Shown in pieces: positions 17,107 to 25,589 of a stretch of 58,741 nt of DNA (its first letter is position 1; each line of letters opens with the position of its first letter). Below the pieces are notes generated by a model. That model was not told the origin of the DNA, did not search any database, and saw nothing but the letters and a program-made list of their open reading frames with translations. The stretch spans positions 1-58,741 of the forward strand of contig QHVI01000056.1 of assembly GCA_003223515.1 (NCBI GenBank), read 5' to 3'. Origin of the DNA: Candidatus Angelobacter sp. Gp1-AA117. GTDB lineage: Bacteria; Acidobacteriota; Terriglobia; Terriglobales; Acidobacteriaceae. Made by a program: the position numbers and the translations under genes.

Positions 17107-18231
17107 TTAGGAAACTTCCTTTTTCTGTGTTTTGGCCAGTTCGGAATAACAAAGCACCTGGTTTCGCCCACCATGCTTGGCAGAGTACAAGGCGGCATCG
17201 GCAAATTCGATCAGGTCGCGCTTAAACTGAGCGTCAGCATCGTAGACGGCAATACCTATGCTTATGGTGAGATGCTGAATGGCTTGGGGGGAGCCGGCAA
17301 AAAATTTGGCCTGCTCCACGGCTCTGCGGAGGCGCTGGGCCACGTAGCGTGCACCACTTTCGGTGGTTTCCGGCAGGATGATGACAAACTCCTCCCCGCC
17401 ATAGCGTGCCACCGTATCCACCTCGCGCATATCTTTCATCAGGATGGAGGCCACGTCGCGCAGCACCTGGTCGCCTACGTGGTGTCCAAAAGTATCATTG
17501 AGCTGCTTGAAGTGGTCAATATCAATCATCAACAGGGCAAATTTCTGGCGGCGGCGCTCAGCGCGCTTGAATTCCAGCTCCAGTTGCTGCTCGAAGTATC
17601 CCCGGGTCTTCAGACCCGTAAGGTAATCCGTAAAGGCGAAGCGCAGCAGGCCTTCATTGGCATATTCGCGGGTAAGCAGATTTTCCGCCACCAGAGACAT
17701 GATCCACAAAAGCTGCGCGTCTTCCCGCTTAAATGCCTCTGATTCGGTGCAGAAGAGCTGCATCGATCCCATCACGCGATTGCTCACAAACAGCGGCACA
17801 GTCAGGGCAGAGTTCGCCATCACGGCATCCATCAGCGCATCAGCCTGCAGGTTGTGGCCCCGGGTAACCAGCAGAGGACGGGAATACTTCGTCGCCCAGA
17901 AATTAAAGATGTTGCCGTGGGGCGCGCCGTTGATGCGGGCCATTTTCTCCTCAAACCCGCGCAGCACGCGTAGTTGCACCCCCTCCTGTCCTTCGTCCCA
18001 GAAGTAGATCAGCGCCTTCTCGAAGGAGGTAATTTCCGCGGCCATATCACACATCATGTTGAGAGTGGCATCAAGCTGCATCTGCAGCCCGGTAAGCATG
18101 CTCAGCCTCAGAACGACGTTGATCTCACCCCAGCGGTTTTGAATGGTTTCCCGGTTCAACTCTGAGAAGACCTCAACCACGAACCGTTCTGGTGGACAGG
18201 AGGCGGGTTGGGGAACTTCATGGGCCGACAT
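17107..18231 (-). CDS. GAF-GGDEF diguanylate cyclase
   Basis: A 374-residue cytoplasmic protein. Residues about 45-190 look like a GAF sensor domain. Residues about 205-365 form a GGDEF domain with the active-site motif GGEEF in ARYGGEEFVIILPET and an intact allosteric I-site RxxD (REVD) five residues upstream. It should make cyclic di-GMP from two GTP and be product-inhibited. DIDHFKQLNDTFGH is also typical. The downstream glycosyltransferase starts five bases after its stop, so both form an operon. Confidence 0.93.
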   Translation of the reverse strand: MSAHEVPQPASCPPERFVVEVFSELNRETIQNRWGEINVVLRLSMLTGLQMQLDATLNMMCDMAAEITSFEKALIYFWDEGQEGVQLRVLRGFEEKMARINGAPHGNIFNFWATKYSRPLLVTRGHNLQADALMDAVMANSALTVPLFVSNRVMGSMQLFCTESEAFKREDAQLLWIMSLVAENLLTREYANEGLLRFAFTDYLTGLKTRGYFEQQLELEFKRAERRRQKFALLMIDIDHFKQLNDTFGHHVGDQVLRDVASILMKDMREVDTVARYGGEEFVIILPETTESGARYVAQRLRRAVEQAKFFAGSPQAIQHLTISIGIAVYDADAQFKRDLIEFADAALYSAKHGGRNQVLCYSELAKTQKKEVS

Positions 18232-18770
18232 GGGGAGTTTCCTGGCTAATGAGGATTGAAAGACACGTACAGCCGCACAATTATTTCAGGATGTGAGATG
18301 CCGTTTTCAGGTCTCAGGAGTGCCTGAGGGTACAGTCCAAAAGGGCTACTTCTTTTTTCGCAATTGCCAGAATTTTTTTCGCAATTGCCAGAATTGCCGG
18401 GCAAAATCCCACGAAAAGAGAAGAATTTAAGGACTTCGATGCTTAATAATGAATCAGGCGTGTACGGGCCAAATATTCGGCATAGATGATGCAAACCACT
18501 CAAAAGTAAAGCCTAAGCAGAAAACCGGATGATGGTTATGGCAAGCGCGATTGCCCCGCCCATGATTGTTTAGAAATGGAATGAGAGAAGCTTAAAGATT
18601 CCTGCACAGAGCCTGTTGCATTTATTACCAACTCGGAATACGATGGAACTTACGCCGGAAAACCCGCCGGCTGATAGATGAGCAAAGGCTTTCTCGTCGA
18701 TTCCTTCGCAGTATTTAGCCCGTTCAAAATTGAAATAACCGGCCGCATGTTTCCAGACAGGAGAGGCACT
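18232..18770. other. Divergent intergenic region, 539 bp
   Basis: It lies between the divergently transcribed diguanylate cyclase and GvpL/F-like genes, so it must hold both promoters. The only distinct structure is a 21-bp exact tandem repeat at 18353-18394. A near-sigma-54 motif at 18536-18554 has the wrong spacing. Confidence 0.45.
18353..18394. repeat. Exact 21-bp tandem duplication
   Basis: Two identical adjacent units (18353-18373 and 18374-18394) contain TCGCAATTGCCAGAAT after a T-run. GCAATTGC is itself palindromic, so the pair could be two regulator sites upstream of the diguanylate cyclase gene. Confidence 0.75.
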
Positions 18771-19493
18771 ATGGCATGGTACGCATACTGCATTACTGAG
18801 CAGCAGGCTTTCCAAGGCAGTATTCGCGCTCGTCGTCCGTTTCCCGTTGAAGGATTGAAAGGCATTGGCGATGCCCAAACTTTCGGATATCCCAGCGGCG
18901 AATTTGCTGTGATTGTAAGCGAATATGTTCCAGTCGACGAGCTTGGACAGAAGGCTCTTCTGCAGCATGCGCATGTGGTGGGCGAATGCTTCAAACGCAC
19001 CACCGTGCTGCCGTTCAGGTTTGGCACGGTTTTCAATGATGATGAAGTGTTGCGCCGCGCCGTCCGGCTCAACCGCAAGGCCTTCACAGAAGGCGTCTCC
19101 AAGCTGAAAGGCAAGGCGGAGATGCACCTGAAGCTGCTGATCAAGGATGGTTCTCTGCGCGAGGCGCTGCAGGAGGTGGAGTTGCCGGCCACCGTGGGCA
19201 GTGAATACCTCACCAAGCTTCGCGAAAAAGCCTCCCGCCAGCGTGAGCGCCAGACCAAAGCCCGCGCCCTGTCAGTTCAAGTTCATAAAATCTTCGACCC
19301 TCTCGACCAGGACGTCTGCTGCCGCAAGGTAAATTCAGGCGGCATGCTCATCGATATCGCCCACCTCATCGAGCACAAGCAGGTGGAGAAATACCAGAAC
19401 CGCTATCAGACAGCTACCCGGCATCTGCCCGGTGTGGAAGTGGTGATGAGCGGACCATGGCCTCCCTACCATTTCATAACCGGGAAAAGGTAG
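18771..19493 (+). CDS. GvpL/GvpF-family protein, orphan
   Basis: A 240-residue protein beginning MAWYAYCITE, chosen because AGGAGAGG lies seven bases upstream. It follows the GvpL/F pattern: an N-terminal ferredoxin-like half, then ALLQHAHVVGECFKRTTVLPFRFGTVFNDDEVLRR, the signature HexVv....TVLPfrFGt of this family. The C-terminal half has GKAEMHLKLL and an RYLTKLREKASRQRERQ-type helix. In gas vesicles GvpF/L binds GvpA during assembly, but no GvpA, GvpN or other shell gene is present in this window. The function here is therefore open; orphan copies are known in soil bacteria. Confidence 0.85.
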   Translation: MAWYAYCITEQQAFQGSIRARRPFPVEGLKGIGDAQTFGYPSGEFAVIVSEYVPVDELGQKALLQHAHVVGECFKRTTVLPFRFGTVFNDDEVLRRAVRLNRKAFTEGVSKLKGKAEMHLKLLIKDGSLREALQEVELPATVGSEYLTKLREKASRQRERQTKARALSVQVHKIFDPLDQDVCCRKVNSGGMLIDIAHLIEHKQVEKYQNRYQTATRHLPGVEVVMSGPWPPYHFITGKR

Positions 19494-19517
19494 CAGGTTT
19501 ATAGAGAGAATCGTGTG

Positions 19518-19538
19518 GCACAGCCGCCCCGGCTGTGC
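19518..19538. repeat. REP-like palindrome, GCACAGCC-N5-GGCTGTGC
   Basis: Arms at 19518-19525 and 19531-19538 pair perfectly. It shares GTGGCACAGCC with the element at 22221-22244, so it is a dispersed family member. It could end or stabilise the GvpL/F transcript. Confidence 0.7.
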
Positions 19539-19616
19539 AGCAGCCTCTCTACTAATAGAAAATGTGAGCACACCGAAGCTGCTTTCTTGCCTATAGGAAT
19601 GTCCCTTCTCTTATCA

Positions 19617-19656
19617 GGTACTTATCAGGTACTTTCAGGTACTTATCAGGTACCTG
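19617..19656. repeat. CAGGTACTTAT tandem repeats
   Basis: Four copies of TCAGGTAC with TTAT or T spacers, the last forming CAGGTACCTG, a perfect palindrome. The related CCGGTGCCTGAAAATG occurs near 19729. The array could be a regulator-binding cluster or one of the short intergenic repeats of this genome. Confidence 0.65.
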
Positions 19657-19833
19657 AAAATGAGAAAAAAACCTCTTTATCCCGAAAAATCTTCAATGAA
19701 ACCGCCAAGGTATGTTGCTGCTGGCATCCCGGTGCCTGAAAATGGAATCGGAGTACAATTTAAGGGGGTATTTTCCCGAATCCGCGGGGAGATCGCCATT
19801 GCCCGCCCTGCTGTTGGAATCCCGGAGCCCGGA

Positions 19834-21306
19834 ATGAATTTAAAAAACCGCGTACTGATCGTGGATGATGACGTGGTGATGGCGAAGTATCTGGCTTCTC
19901 ATCTCTCCCGCCGTAATTTTGAAGTGAATCTTGCCTCCAGCGGACAGGAAGCTCTGCGAATTTTCCGCTCCTTCGATCCCGGCCTGGTGCTGCTGGATAT
20001 GTCAATAAACGGATTGGCGGGCGCCGAACTTCTGGAGCGGCTCAAACGGATCAAGCCTTCTGTTGCGGTGATTGTGCTCTCTGCCAACAAAGATCCGGAA
20101 ATCATCTTCAAGGCGTCCAAACTGGGCGCGGACGATTATCTGGCCAAGCCGGTTGATCCCAAAGAACTCGATATCCGCATCGTTAAGGTGCTCGACAGCC
20201 AGCGTTTGCACACTGAAGTCACTCAGCTTCGCGAGCAGGTGCGCCGCCAAAGCGACTTCACCATGCTCTTCGGCACCAGTCCCAAAATGATGGAAGTGAA
20301 GATGACCATCGAGCAGGTGGCGGACACCACAGCCACGGTGTTGATACGCGGCGAGAGCGGAACCGGCAAAGAAGTAGTGGCCCGCATGGTCTATTCAGAG
20401 TCGTCACGCTCTGACAAGCCTTTTGTCAAGGTGAACTGTGCAGCTATTCCCCATGAACTGCTGGAAAGCGAGCTTTTCGGCTATGAACCGGGCGCGTTCA
20501 CCGGCGCCACGCGGCAGAAGCTGGGCAAGTTCGAACAGGCCAACGGAGGCACCATCTTTCTTGATGAAATCAGCGAGATGCATCCGGCGCTGCAGGCCAA
20601 GCTGCTGCATGTCTTACAGGACCACGAGTTCTCACGGCTGGGCGGTAAGCGTGACATACAGGTGGATGTGCGGGTGCTTGCAGCTACCAACAAGTTTCTG
20701 GAGCGCGCCGTGGAAGAAGGCGTGTTTCGCGAAGATCTGTTCTACCGGTTGAACGTAGTCACCATTCATATTCCACCTCTACGTGAGCGCCGCGAAGAGA
20801 TTCCCGTCTTTCTTGAGTTTTTTCTTAACAAATACAGTGAGTACTACTCCAAGCATCCGCCCATGTTCAGCGAGTACGCGGTCACGCGCATGATGGATTA
20901 TGCGTGGCCGGGAAATATTCGCGAATTGGAGAACCTGGTTAAGCGCTACGTGATCGTGGGCAACGAAGCGCAGATCATCCGCGAACTCTCCACTCATAAA
21001 CCCATCGTCTCTTCTATGGCCGCACCATCTGTAGCGGCAAATACCGCTCCTGCGTCAACAGCTTCAGTATCTGCGATACAGCCGAGCGGGAACGGCACAG
21101 AATTCGAGATGCCCTCATTGCTGGAGATCGGACGCCGCGCAGCCATGCAGGCCGAACGCGAAGCCATCGAACGAGTGCTGGCCCAGACGCGCTGGAACCG
21201 CCGCCAGGCAGCCAAGATCCTCAAGATCAGCTACAAAGCCCTGCTCAATAAGTTGAAGGCCATGGAGGAGCAGGGCAAGGGGCATCCTAAGCATAGCCAC
21301 GCCTAA
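19834..21306 (+). CDS. Sigma-54-dependent response regulator (NtrC family)
   Basis: The start MNLKNRVLIVDDD is taken at the ATG preceded by GGAG, giving 490 residues. Receiver domain 1-120 with phospho-acceptor Asp55 (LVLLDMSI) and Lys in YLAKPVD. AAA+ domain about 145-380 with Walker A GESGTGKE, the sigma-54 contact loop GAFTGA (220-225) and Walker B FLDEISEM. C-terminal Fis-type helix-turn-helix about 440-485 (ERVLAQTRWNRRQAAKILKISYKALLNKLK). It should activate RpoN promoters after phosphorylation by a sensor kinase that is not encoded nearby. Confidence 0.95.
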   Translation: MNLKNRVLIVDDDVVMAKYLASHLSRRNFEVNLASSGQEALRIFRSFDPGLVLLDMSINGLAGAELLERLKRIKPSVAVIVLSANKDPEIIFKASKLGADDYLAKPVDPKELDIRIVKVLDSQRLHTEVTQLREQVRRQSDFTMLFGTSPKMMEVKMTIEQVADTTATVLIRGESGTGKEVVARMVYSESSRSDKPFVKVNCAAIPHELLESELFGYEPGAFTGATRQKLGKFEQANGGTIFLDEISEMHPALQAKLLHVLQDHEFSRLGGKRDIQVDVRVLAATNKFLERAVEEGVFREDLFYRLNVVTIHIPPLRERREEIPVFLEFFLNKYSEYYSKHPPMFSEYAVTRMMDYAWPGNIRELENLVKRYVIVGNEAQIIRELSTHKPIVSSMAAPSVAANTAPASTASVSAIQPSGNGTEFEMPSLLEIGRRAAMQAEREAIERVLAQTRWNRRQAAKILKISYKALLNKLKAMEEQGKGHPKHSHA

Positions 21307-21757
21307 AAGTGGAATCCAAGTACCATATTTTTCTCCCAAGTTCAAAGCTGGATTAGGCGGCAGACCTATCGAATCGTTACGCTTTTTCATTCCCAACTCA
21401 TTGAAAGAAATGTACTTAATCCAGAGCTTCTGACTTTCCACAGGGAGCAGGCGGAGCTTTGGCTTGAGAGTTGCTTTAGTAAAGGCAACTAAAAGAGGCC
21501 GTAAACTTGTAATGAATTTAACCCTCTTCCAATTTTGTCGATTTTACCAATCCGAGCGTCTTGGCGTTTGCCTCGACTTCATCTTGCATCGCCTTCCCTG
21601 AGATTTCCTTCCCCCCTTGCCTCTTTAAGAGCGGCTCTAACGAGCCGCTTTTTTATTTCTTTACTCAAAGATCAACGGGAATACCGGAGCTGCTGGTGGC
21701 GAATTTGCGGGACTACGCATCCAATCTGTACCTTCACTAATTTGACGGGCTAAAGAT
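21307..21757. other. 451-bp intergenic region, possible small RNA
   Basis: No supported protein gene. A hairpin at about 21467-21490 (AGTTGCTTTA-G-TAAAGGCAACT) and a strong terminator at 21631-21654 bracket a stretch that could be transcribed as a small RNA, or form a long 3' UTR of the regulator gene. Confidence 0.4.
21631..21654 (+). terminator. Rho-independent terminator
   Basis: GCGGCTC (21631-21637), loop TAAC, GAGCCGC (21642-21648), then six T. It is a textbook terminator on the plus strand, 325 bp after the sigma-54 regulator stop and about 100 bp before the DksA-type gene. Confidence 0.85.
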
Positions 21758-22159
21758 ATGGCGACTAAGATTGATGGTTTATCAAAGAACATGGATAAGA
21801 AGAAGCTCGAAGCATTCCGCAAAAAGCTGGAAGAACGCCAGCAGGCGCTGCGTAAAACGGTAAGCCGCACCGAAGAAGATGGTCGCACTGCCGACCAGGA
21901 CTCGGCCCAGGATATTGCCGACCGCGCAGCCAGTTCCTACACCAAAGAGTTTCTCTTTTCCGTGAGCAACAATGAGCGCCAGTTGCTGCAGATGGTGGAA
22001 ACCGCCCTCCAGCGCATTCGTGAAGGATCATTTGGCGAATGTGTGAATTGCGGCAGCGAGATCAATCCCAAACGCCTGGAAGCTGTTCCCTGGACCCGCT
22101 ACTGCATTGCGTGCCAGGAAAAACTCGAGCAGGGGCAGTTGCAGGAAGAGCGCGAATAG
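21758..22159 (+). CDS. DksA/TraR-family zinc-finger protein
   Basis: A 133-residue protein: N-terminal coiled-coil (residues about 12-85, MDKKKLEAFRKKLEERQQALRKTV and following). A C-terminal C4 zinc finger CVNCG...CIACQ has the CX2C-X17-CX2C spacing of DksA. DksA-type proteins enter the RNA polymerase secondary channel and modulate ribosomal and stress promoters. The acidic coiled-coil tip seen in true DksA (DxxDxA) appears as QDSAQDIADRA, a partial match. The start at 21758 has a weak binding site, and Met12 is an alternative. Confidence 0.85.
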   Translation: MATKIDGLSKNMDKKKLEAFRKKLEERQQALRKTVSRTEEDGRTADQDSAQDIADRAASSYTKEFLFSVSNNERQLLQMVETALQRIREGSFGECVNCGSEINPKRLEAVPWTRYCIACQEKLEQGQLQEERE

Positions 22160-22187
22160 CGATCCCTCTCTTAAATGAATATTACGA

Positions 22188-22211
22188 AGCGCAGCCGACC
22201 TCGGCTGCGCT
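22188..22211. repeat. REP-like palindrome, AGCGCAGCCGA-CC-TCGGCTGCGCT
   Basis: Perfect 11-bp arms at 22188-22198 and 22201-22211. It is 28 bp after the DksA-type stop, where it may act as a 3' stabiliser. It is related to the element inside the aminotransferase gene at 47380-47401. Confidence 0.75.
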
Positions 22212-22220
22212 GAAGATTTG

Positions 22221-22244
22221 TGGCACAGCCCGCCCCGGCTGTGC
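22221..22244. repeat. REP-like palindrome, GCACAGCC-N6-GGCTGTGC
   Basis: Arms 22223-22230 and 22237-22244. It lies directly after the previous palindrome and is nearly identical to the one at 19518-19538, including the flanking GTG. Confidence 0.7.
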
Positions 22245-22308
22245 GGATATCTCTCGGTCACTGCGCAAGCTGTGATCTCAGCCAGTCCAATCAATAAGAA
22301 ATTGTCGT

Positions 22309-22827
22309 CTATTGCTGGACAGTTTTCACTGGAGCGCGGCCCCCCACATCGGCTCCGCCCGCTACTCCTGCACCCGGGTGTGCGTTCGGATTGCGGGTGA
22401 TAGGCTCCGGTCGCGGAGCAGTTGCCGTGTTCGTACGTACGGGCACCGCTGCCGAGCGGCGGTGCCTGCGCCGGTCGCGGTCATGATCATGGCGAACAAC
22501 CACGGTGCGATGATCATCGCGATCATGGCGGCGATGGCTCACGTGCACATGATGTTCGCGATGCGAATGGCAGCCGACCTTCTTCGCCTGTCCCGGAGGC
22601 ACATCGCAATCGCCCCAGCCGACCTTCTTGCCATGTTCATCGTGATGGACACGAATATCGTGCCGGCGGTCATGGTCGCGCTCGTGATCATGGCGAACAT
22701 GCACCCGATGATCGCGGTCATGATCTCTGTCTCGATCATGCTTTTTATCGTCATGATCTTTGGCGAACAGCGTCCCGCTCAGCGCAACCGAAAGAACCAG
22801 CAAAAATGCCAGATGCAATCTGCTCAT
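22309..22827 (-). CDS. Exported His/Asp/Arg-rich protein
   Basis: A 172-residue protein from the ATG at 22827, with GAGG upstream; a GTG two codons earlier overlaps the binding site. Signal peptide MSRLHLAFLLVLSVALSGTLFA, then about 110 residues made largely of HDRDHDRDHRVHVRH-type repeats, rich in His, Asp and Arg. One island, KKVGWGDCDVPPGQAKKVGCHSH, contains two Cys. The C-terminus is Pro/Ala/Gly-rich. Such composition suggests binding of metal ions or polyanions in the envelope, but no family is certain. The repeat gives long open frames on the opposite strand, which are shadows. Confidence 0.7.
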   Translation of the reverse strand: MSRLHLAFLLVLSVALSGTLFAKDHDDKKHDRDRDHDRDHRVHVRHDHERDHDRRHDIRVHHDEHGKKVGWGDCDVPPGQAKKVGCHSHREHHVHVSHRRHDRDDHRTVVVRHDHDRDRRRHRRSAAVPVRTNTATAPRPEPITRNPNAHPGAGVAGGADVGGRAPVKTVQQ

Positions 22828-22950
22828 ATTCACCTCAAAAGAGTTATTAAGACGAAAGAGTTATAAGACGAAGTGGCGGAACAGAAATCCATTATGAGGC
22901 GAAACCGCGCATCCGCAGCGCACCGCAGTACATGTACTGCTGCGTTCCCT

Positions 22951-23100
22951 TCAGTAGCCCAGCAGAAGCAGGATGATCACAATCAACAGAATCAGTCCGA
23001 TTCCGCCGCTGGGATAGTATCCCCACTCGCGGCTATACGGCCAGCGCGGCTGCACGCCTAAAAGAAGTACCAGCAGGATAACCAGCAGGATGACTAGCAT
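22951..23100 (-). CDS. DUF3309-type mini membrane protein, 49 aa
   Basis: Starts at the ATG at 23100, with GGAGC eight bases upstream. Two hydrophobic helices (LVILLVILLVLLLG and GLILLIVIILLLLG) flank the conserved centre QPRWPYSREWGYYPSGG, which is the hallmark of the DUF3309 family (WPYS..WGYYPSG). Function unknown; these mini-proteins are widespread in soil bacteria and sit in the inner membrane. Confidence 0.85.
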   Translation of the reverse strand: MLVILLVILLVLLLGVQPRWPYSREWGYYPSGGIGLILLIVIILLLLGY

Positions 23101-23287
23101 GCATTTTGCTCCATTCAGAAACTCTGCCTGTAGGTTCGACGGCGCAGGCACAAACGAGGTTGTTCAGTCAGGAGGAACAAAGTAGATTTACTCATTCTTG
23201 AGCCCTGCGCCGACGGCTACTATTGTCTGCTGCCGGTACACAAATCCCGGAACAAGCGGGAAAAAGGCAAGCTGATAGGATTGAAGT

Positions 23288-24301
23288 ATGAAGCTGAAAG
23301 ACATTGCCAGCAGGATAGGAGCACGGTTGGAACCGCCGGATGCGGAGACGGAGATCACCGGAATCGCTGCCATTGAGAGTGCGGCGCCGGGAGAAATCGC
23401 CTTTATTGCTAATCCAAAATATGCGCCCTCCGCCAAAACCACGCAGGCATCTGCCCTGATCGTGGATGAAAGCTTCCCTGACCTGGATAAACCCACGCTG
23501 CGCACGAAAAATCCTCATTTTGCCTATGCGCAGACAGTCAGCCTGTTTCATCAGGCTCCGCGCTATGAAGTGGGAATTCATCCTACGGCGGTCGTTCATC
23601 CTGCGGCGCGAATCGGCAGGAATGCATCGATTGGAGCATATGTAACCATCGAAGCTGACGTAGAGATCGGAGACAACTGCACGCTGCTGCCGTACGTCTG
23701 CCTATATCGAGGGGTGAAGATCGGGAACAACTTCTTTGCTCATTCCCACGTGGCAGTGCGCGAGCGCTGCCAGATCGGCAACCATGTGCTGCTGCACAAT
23801 CACGTGGTAATCGGCTCAGATGGTTTTGGATTTGCCAAAGACGACGAGGGCCGCTGGCAGAAGATTCTGCAAACCGGCATTGTGGTGATTGAGGACGATG
23901 TCGAAGTGCAGGCCAATTCGTGTATCGACCGGGCGAGCATGGGAGAGACACGCATCGGACGCGGCACGAAGATCGACAACCTGGTGCAGGTGGCGCACAA
24001 CTGCGTTGTCGGCGAGAATGCCATGCTGTGCTCCCAGGTGGGAATTGCCGGATCGTCAGAGCTGGGGAAAGATGTAATCCTCGCAGGACAGGCCGGCGTG
24101 GCAGGACACTGCAAAGTGGGAGACAAGGTCGTCATCACCGCAAAGAGCGGTACGCATGGCGATATCCCTGCTGGTGCGATGGTCAGCGGCATCCCGGCGT
24201 TTGATAATAAGCAGTGGCTGCGCAGCGTGGCGATCTTCAACAAGCTGCCGGAGCTGGCCAAAAGTGTGCGCGCGGCAGCCAAATCCACAAGAAAAGATTA
24301 G
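23288..24301 (+). CDS. lpxD: UDP-3-O-acylglucosamine N-acyltransferase
   Basis: A 337-residue enzyme of lipid A synthesis: transfers an acyl chain from acyl-ACP to the glucosamine amine. The N-terminal domain (1-100) has the family pattern [21 protein letters not shown]. The rest is a left-handed beta-helix of hexapeptide repeats ([33 protein letters not shown], and so on). The catalytic His lies in [15 protein letters not shown]. The C-terminus ends with a short helix. It is monocistronic here, without the usual fabZ/lpxA neighbours, as often seen for extra lpxD copies. It indicates a Gram-negative envelope. Confidence 0.95.
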   Translation: MKLKDIASRIGARLEPPDAETEITGIAAIESAAPGEIAFIANPKYAPSAKTTQASALIVDESFPDLDKPTLRTKNPHFAYAQTVSLFHQAPRYEVGIHPTAVVHPAARIGRNASIGAYVTIEADVEIGDNCTLLPYVCLYRGVKIGNNFFAHSHVAVRERCQIGNHVLLHNHVVIGSDGFGFAKDDEGRWQKILQTGIVVIEDDVEVQANSCIDRASMGETRIGRGTKIDNLVQVAHNCVVGENAMLCSQVGIAGSSELGKDVILAGQAGVAGHCKVGDKVVITAKSGTHGDIPAGAMVSGIPAFDNKQWLRSVAIFNKLPELAKSVRAAAKSTRKD

Positions 24302-24350
24302 TCGGAGTGCGAGGATTTAAAACACATTGCCTTATGTTCTTTAATTCAGT

Positions 24351-25133
24351 ATGAGTGACCGCCGCATGGAAACAGGCAAAGCCGAAGCCAAAAAGCCGAT
24401 TCGGGTACTGCTGCTGGACGACCGCCAGGACAACCTGATCCTGAGGGCGGCGATTCTTCGCAGCCATGGCTACGAAGCGGTAACTTCCTCGTCAGTGGAA
24501 GAAGCGGAAGCCCATCTCAGCAATATCGATATCGCGGTGCTCGATTACCACCTGGGCGCAGGCAAGTTCGGGACGGAGGTGGCGCAGTCGCTGCGCGACA
24601 AGCGTCCCGAGGTGCCGATCATCATTCTTTCAGCTACCCTGGAGAGAAAATTCGGCGGCGTGGAAGACATGCACCTGCTCAAGGGCTACAGCTCAGTGGA
24701 TGATCTGCTGGCGGCGCTGCATTCGTTCGAGGCCAAGCGCCGGGGCAAGCCGGTGGTGGTGGATGCGCGCGGATTCTTCTACTCGCGTATTGCCATGGCC
24801 ATGGGTGAAGACGTGGTCATGGAGATTCTGGATCGTGACGGCAACTGGCTGTATGTGAATGAGTTTTTTGCCCGGCTGTATGAGAGAAAACGGGGCTGGT
24901 TCCCCGGCAAGAATCTCTTTCAGGAATTTCCGGAACTGGGCGAGGAGTGGAAAGAGATCATTCGCACCGTGGCCGACACACGCGAAACCTATGTAGACCG
25001 CAGCTTCCGCGGCCTGCCGCACCTGCCGACCAGGACCGACCGCTGGAACTGGAATATCCTGGTCTTTCCTCTCAAACTGCATGATAACCGCAATGGCGTG
25101 GTGCTCACCGCGCGGGTCATCGAGAAAAGATGA
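24351..25133 (+). CDS. Response-regulator receiver protein with C-terminal PAS domain
   Basis: A 260-residue protein. Receiver domain about 17-130 with acceptor Asp in IAVLDYHLGAG and a DDR acidic pocket (LLLDDRQD), although the usual Lys region is degenerate (MHLLKGYSS). Residues about 145-255 resemble a PAS domain (EILDRDGNWLYVNEFFARLYERKRGWFPGKNLFQEFPEL). No output enzyme or DNA-binding domain is present, so it may act as an adaptor. Its stop overlaps the next start (ATGA). The start could also be the ATG at 24366. Confidence 0.8.
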   Translation: MSDRRMETGKAEAKKPIRVLLLDDRQDNLILRAAILRSHGYEAVTSSSVEEAEAHLSNIDIAVLDYHLGAGKFGTEVAQSLRDKRPEVPIIILSATLERKFGGVEDMHLLKGYSSVDDLLAALHSFEAKRRGKPVVVDARGFFYSRIAMAMGEDVVMEILDRDGNWLYVNEFFARLYERKRGWFPGKNLFQEFPELGEEWKEIIRTVADTRETYVDRSFRGLPHLPTRTDRWNWNILVFPLKLHDNRNGVVLTARVIEKR

Positions 25134-25474
25134 AGATTGCGCGCTGGCTGCTGATTGTTTTCATCCTCACCGGATGCCGGTCGCATGTCATCAAGGTCAC
25201 TGTGATCAACGGCAGCTCAGAAAAGATTTCCAATGTGGTGATTGATTATCCGGGAGCGACATTCGGGATTTCATCGCTGGCCCCAGGCAAGAACTTTCAG
25301 TACAACATTAAACCCAATGACGCGGGGGCGCTGAAGATCCAGTTCGCCAATGCCCATGGAAGCGACCGCACTTCTACCGGCCCCGTGGTGCATAGGAACG
25401 ATGAAGGTTCGGTGGAGATCAGGCTGACGCAGGATGGAGCCACGAGCGTGGCCAAAATTGTTGCGGCCCAGTGA
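25130..25474 (+). CDS. Small lipoprotein, function unknown
   Basis: A 114-residue protein with a clear lipobox: MKIARWLLIVFILTGC, Cys16 becoming the lipidated N-terminus. The mature part (VIKVTVINGSSEKISNVVIDYPGATFGISSLAPGKNFQYNIKP) looks like one beta-sandwich domain. It overlaps the REC-PAS gene by 4 bp and so is translated with it. Confidence 0.8.
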   Translation: MKIARWLLIVFILTGCRSHVIKVTVINGSSEKISNVVIDYPGATFGISSLAPGKNFQYNIKPNDAGALKIQFANAHGSDRTSTGPVVHRNDEGSVEIRLTQDGATSVAKIVAAQ

Positions 25475-25589
25475 AACACCTGCCATGAAAATAACGAGGC
25501 GCGGAGAAACACAGAGAAAATGGGCTCGTATCCATGCAAATGAAAACGAATTTACTCAAAAAACATAAAGTCTGAGCTTTCTTGTCCTA

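Larger units (their letters stand above)
19494..19833. other. Spacer with palindromic element and tandem repeats
   Basis: This 340-bp gap before the sigma-54 regulator gene holds the GCACAGCC palindrome (19518-19538) and the CAGGTAC tandem array (19617-19656). An in-frame extension of the regulator from 19660 lacks a plausible binding site and conserved sequence, so it is treated as non-coding. Confidence 0.5.

Noticed and set aside
18536-18554. Sigma-54-like promoter TGGCAAGCGCGATTGC
   Set aside because: The GG to GC spacing is 11 instead of 10 bases, so it is unlikely to work as a -24/-12 promoter.
22312-22866. Plus-strand open frames over the His-rich gene
   Set aside because: They mirror the repetitive codons of the minus-strand gene and have no ribosome binding site.
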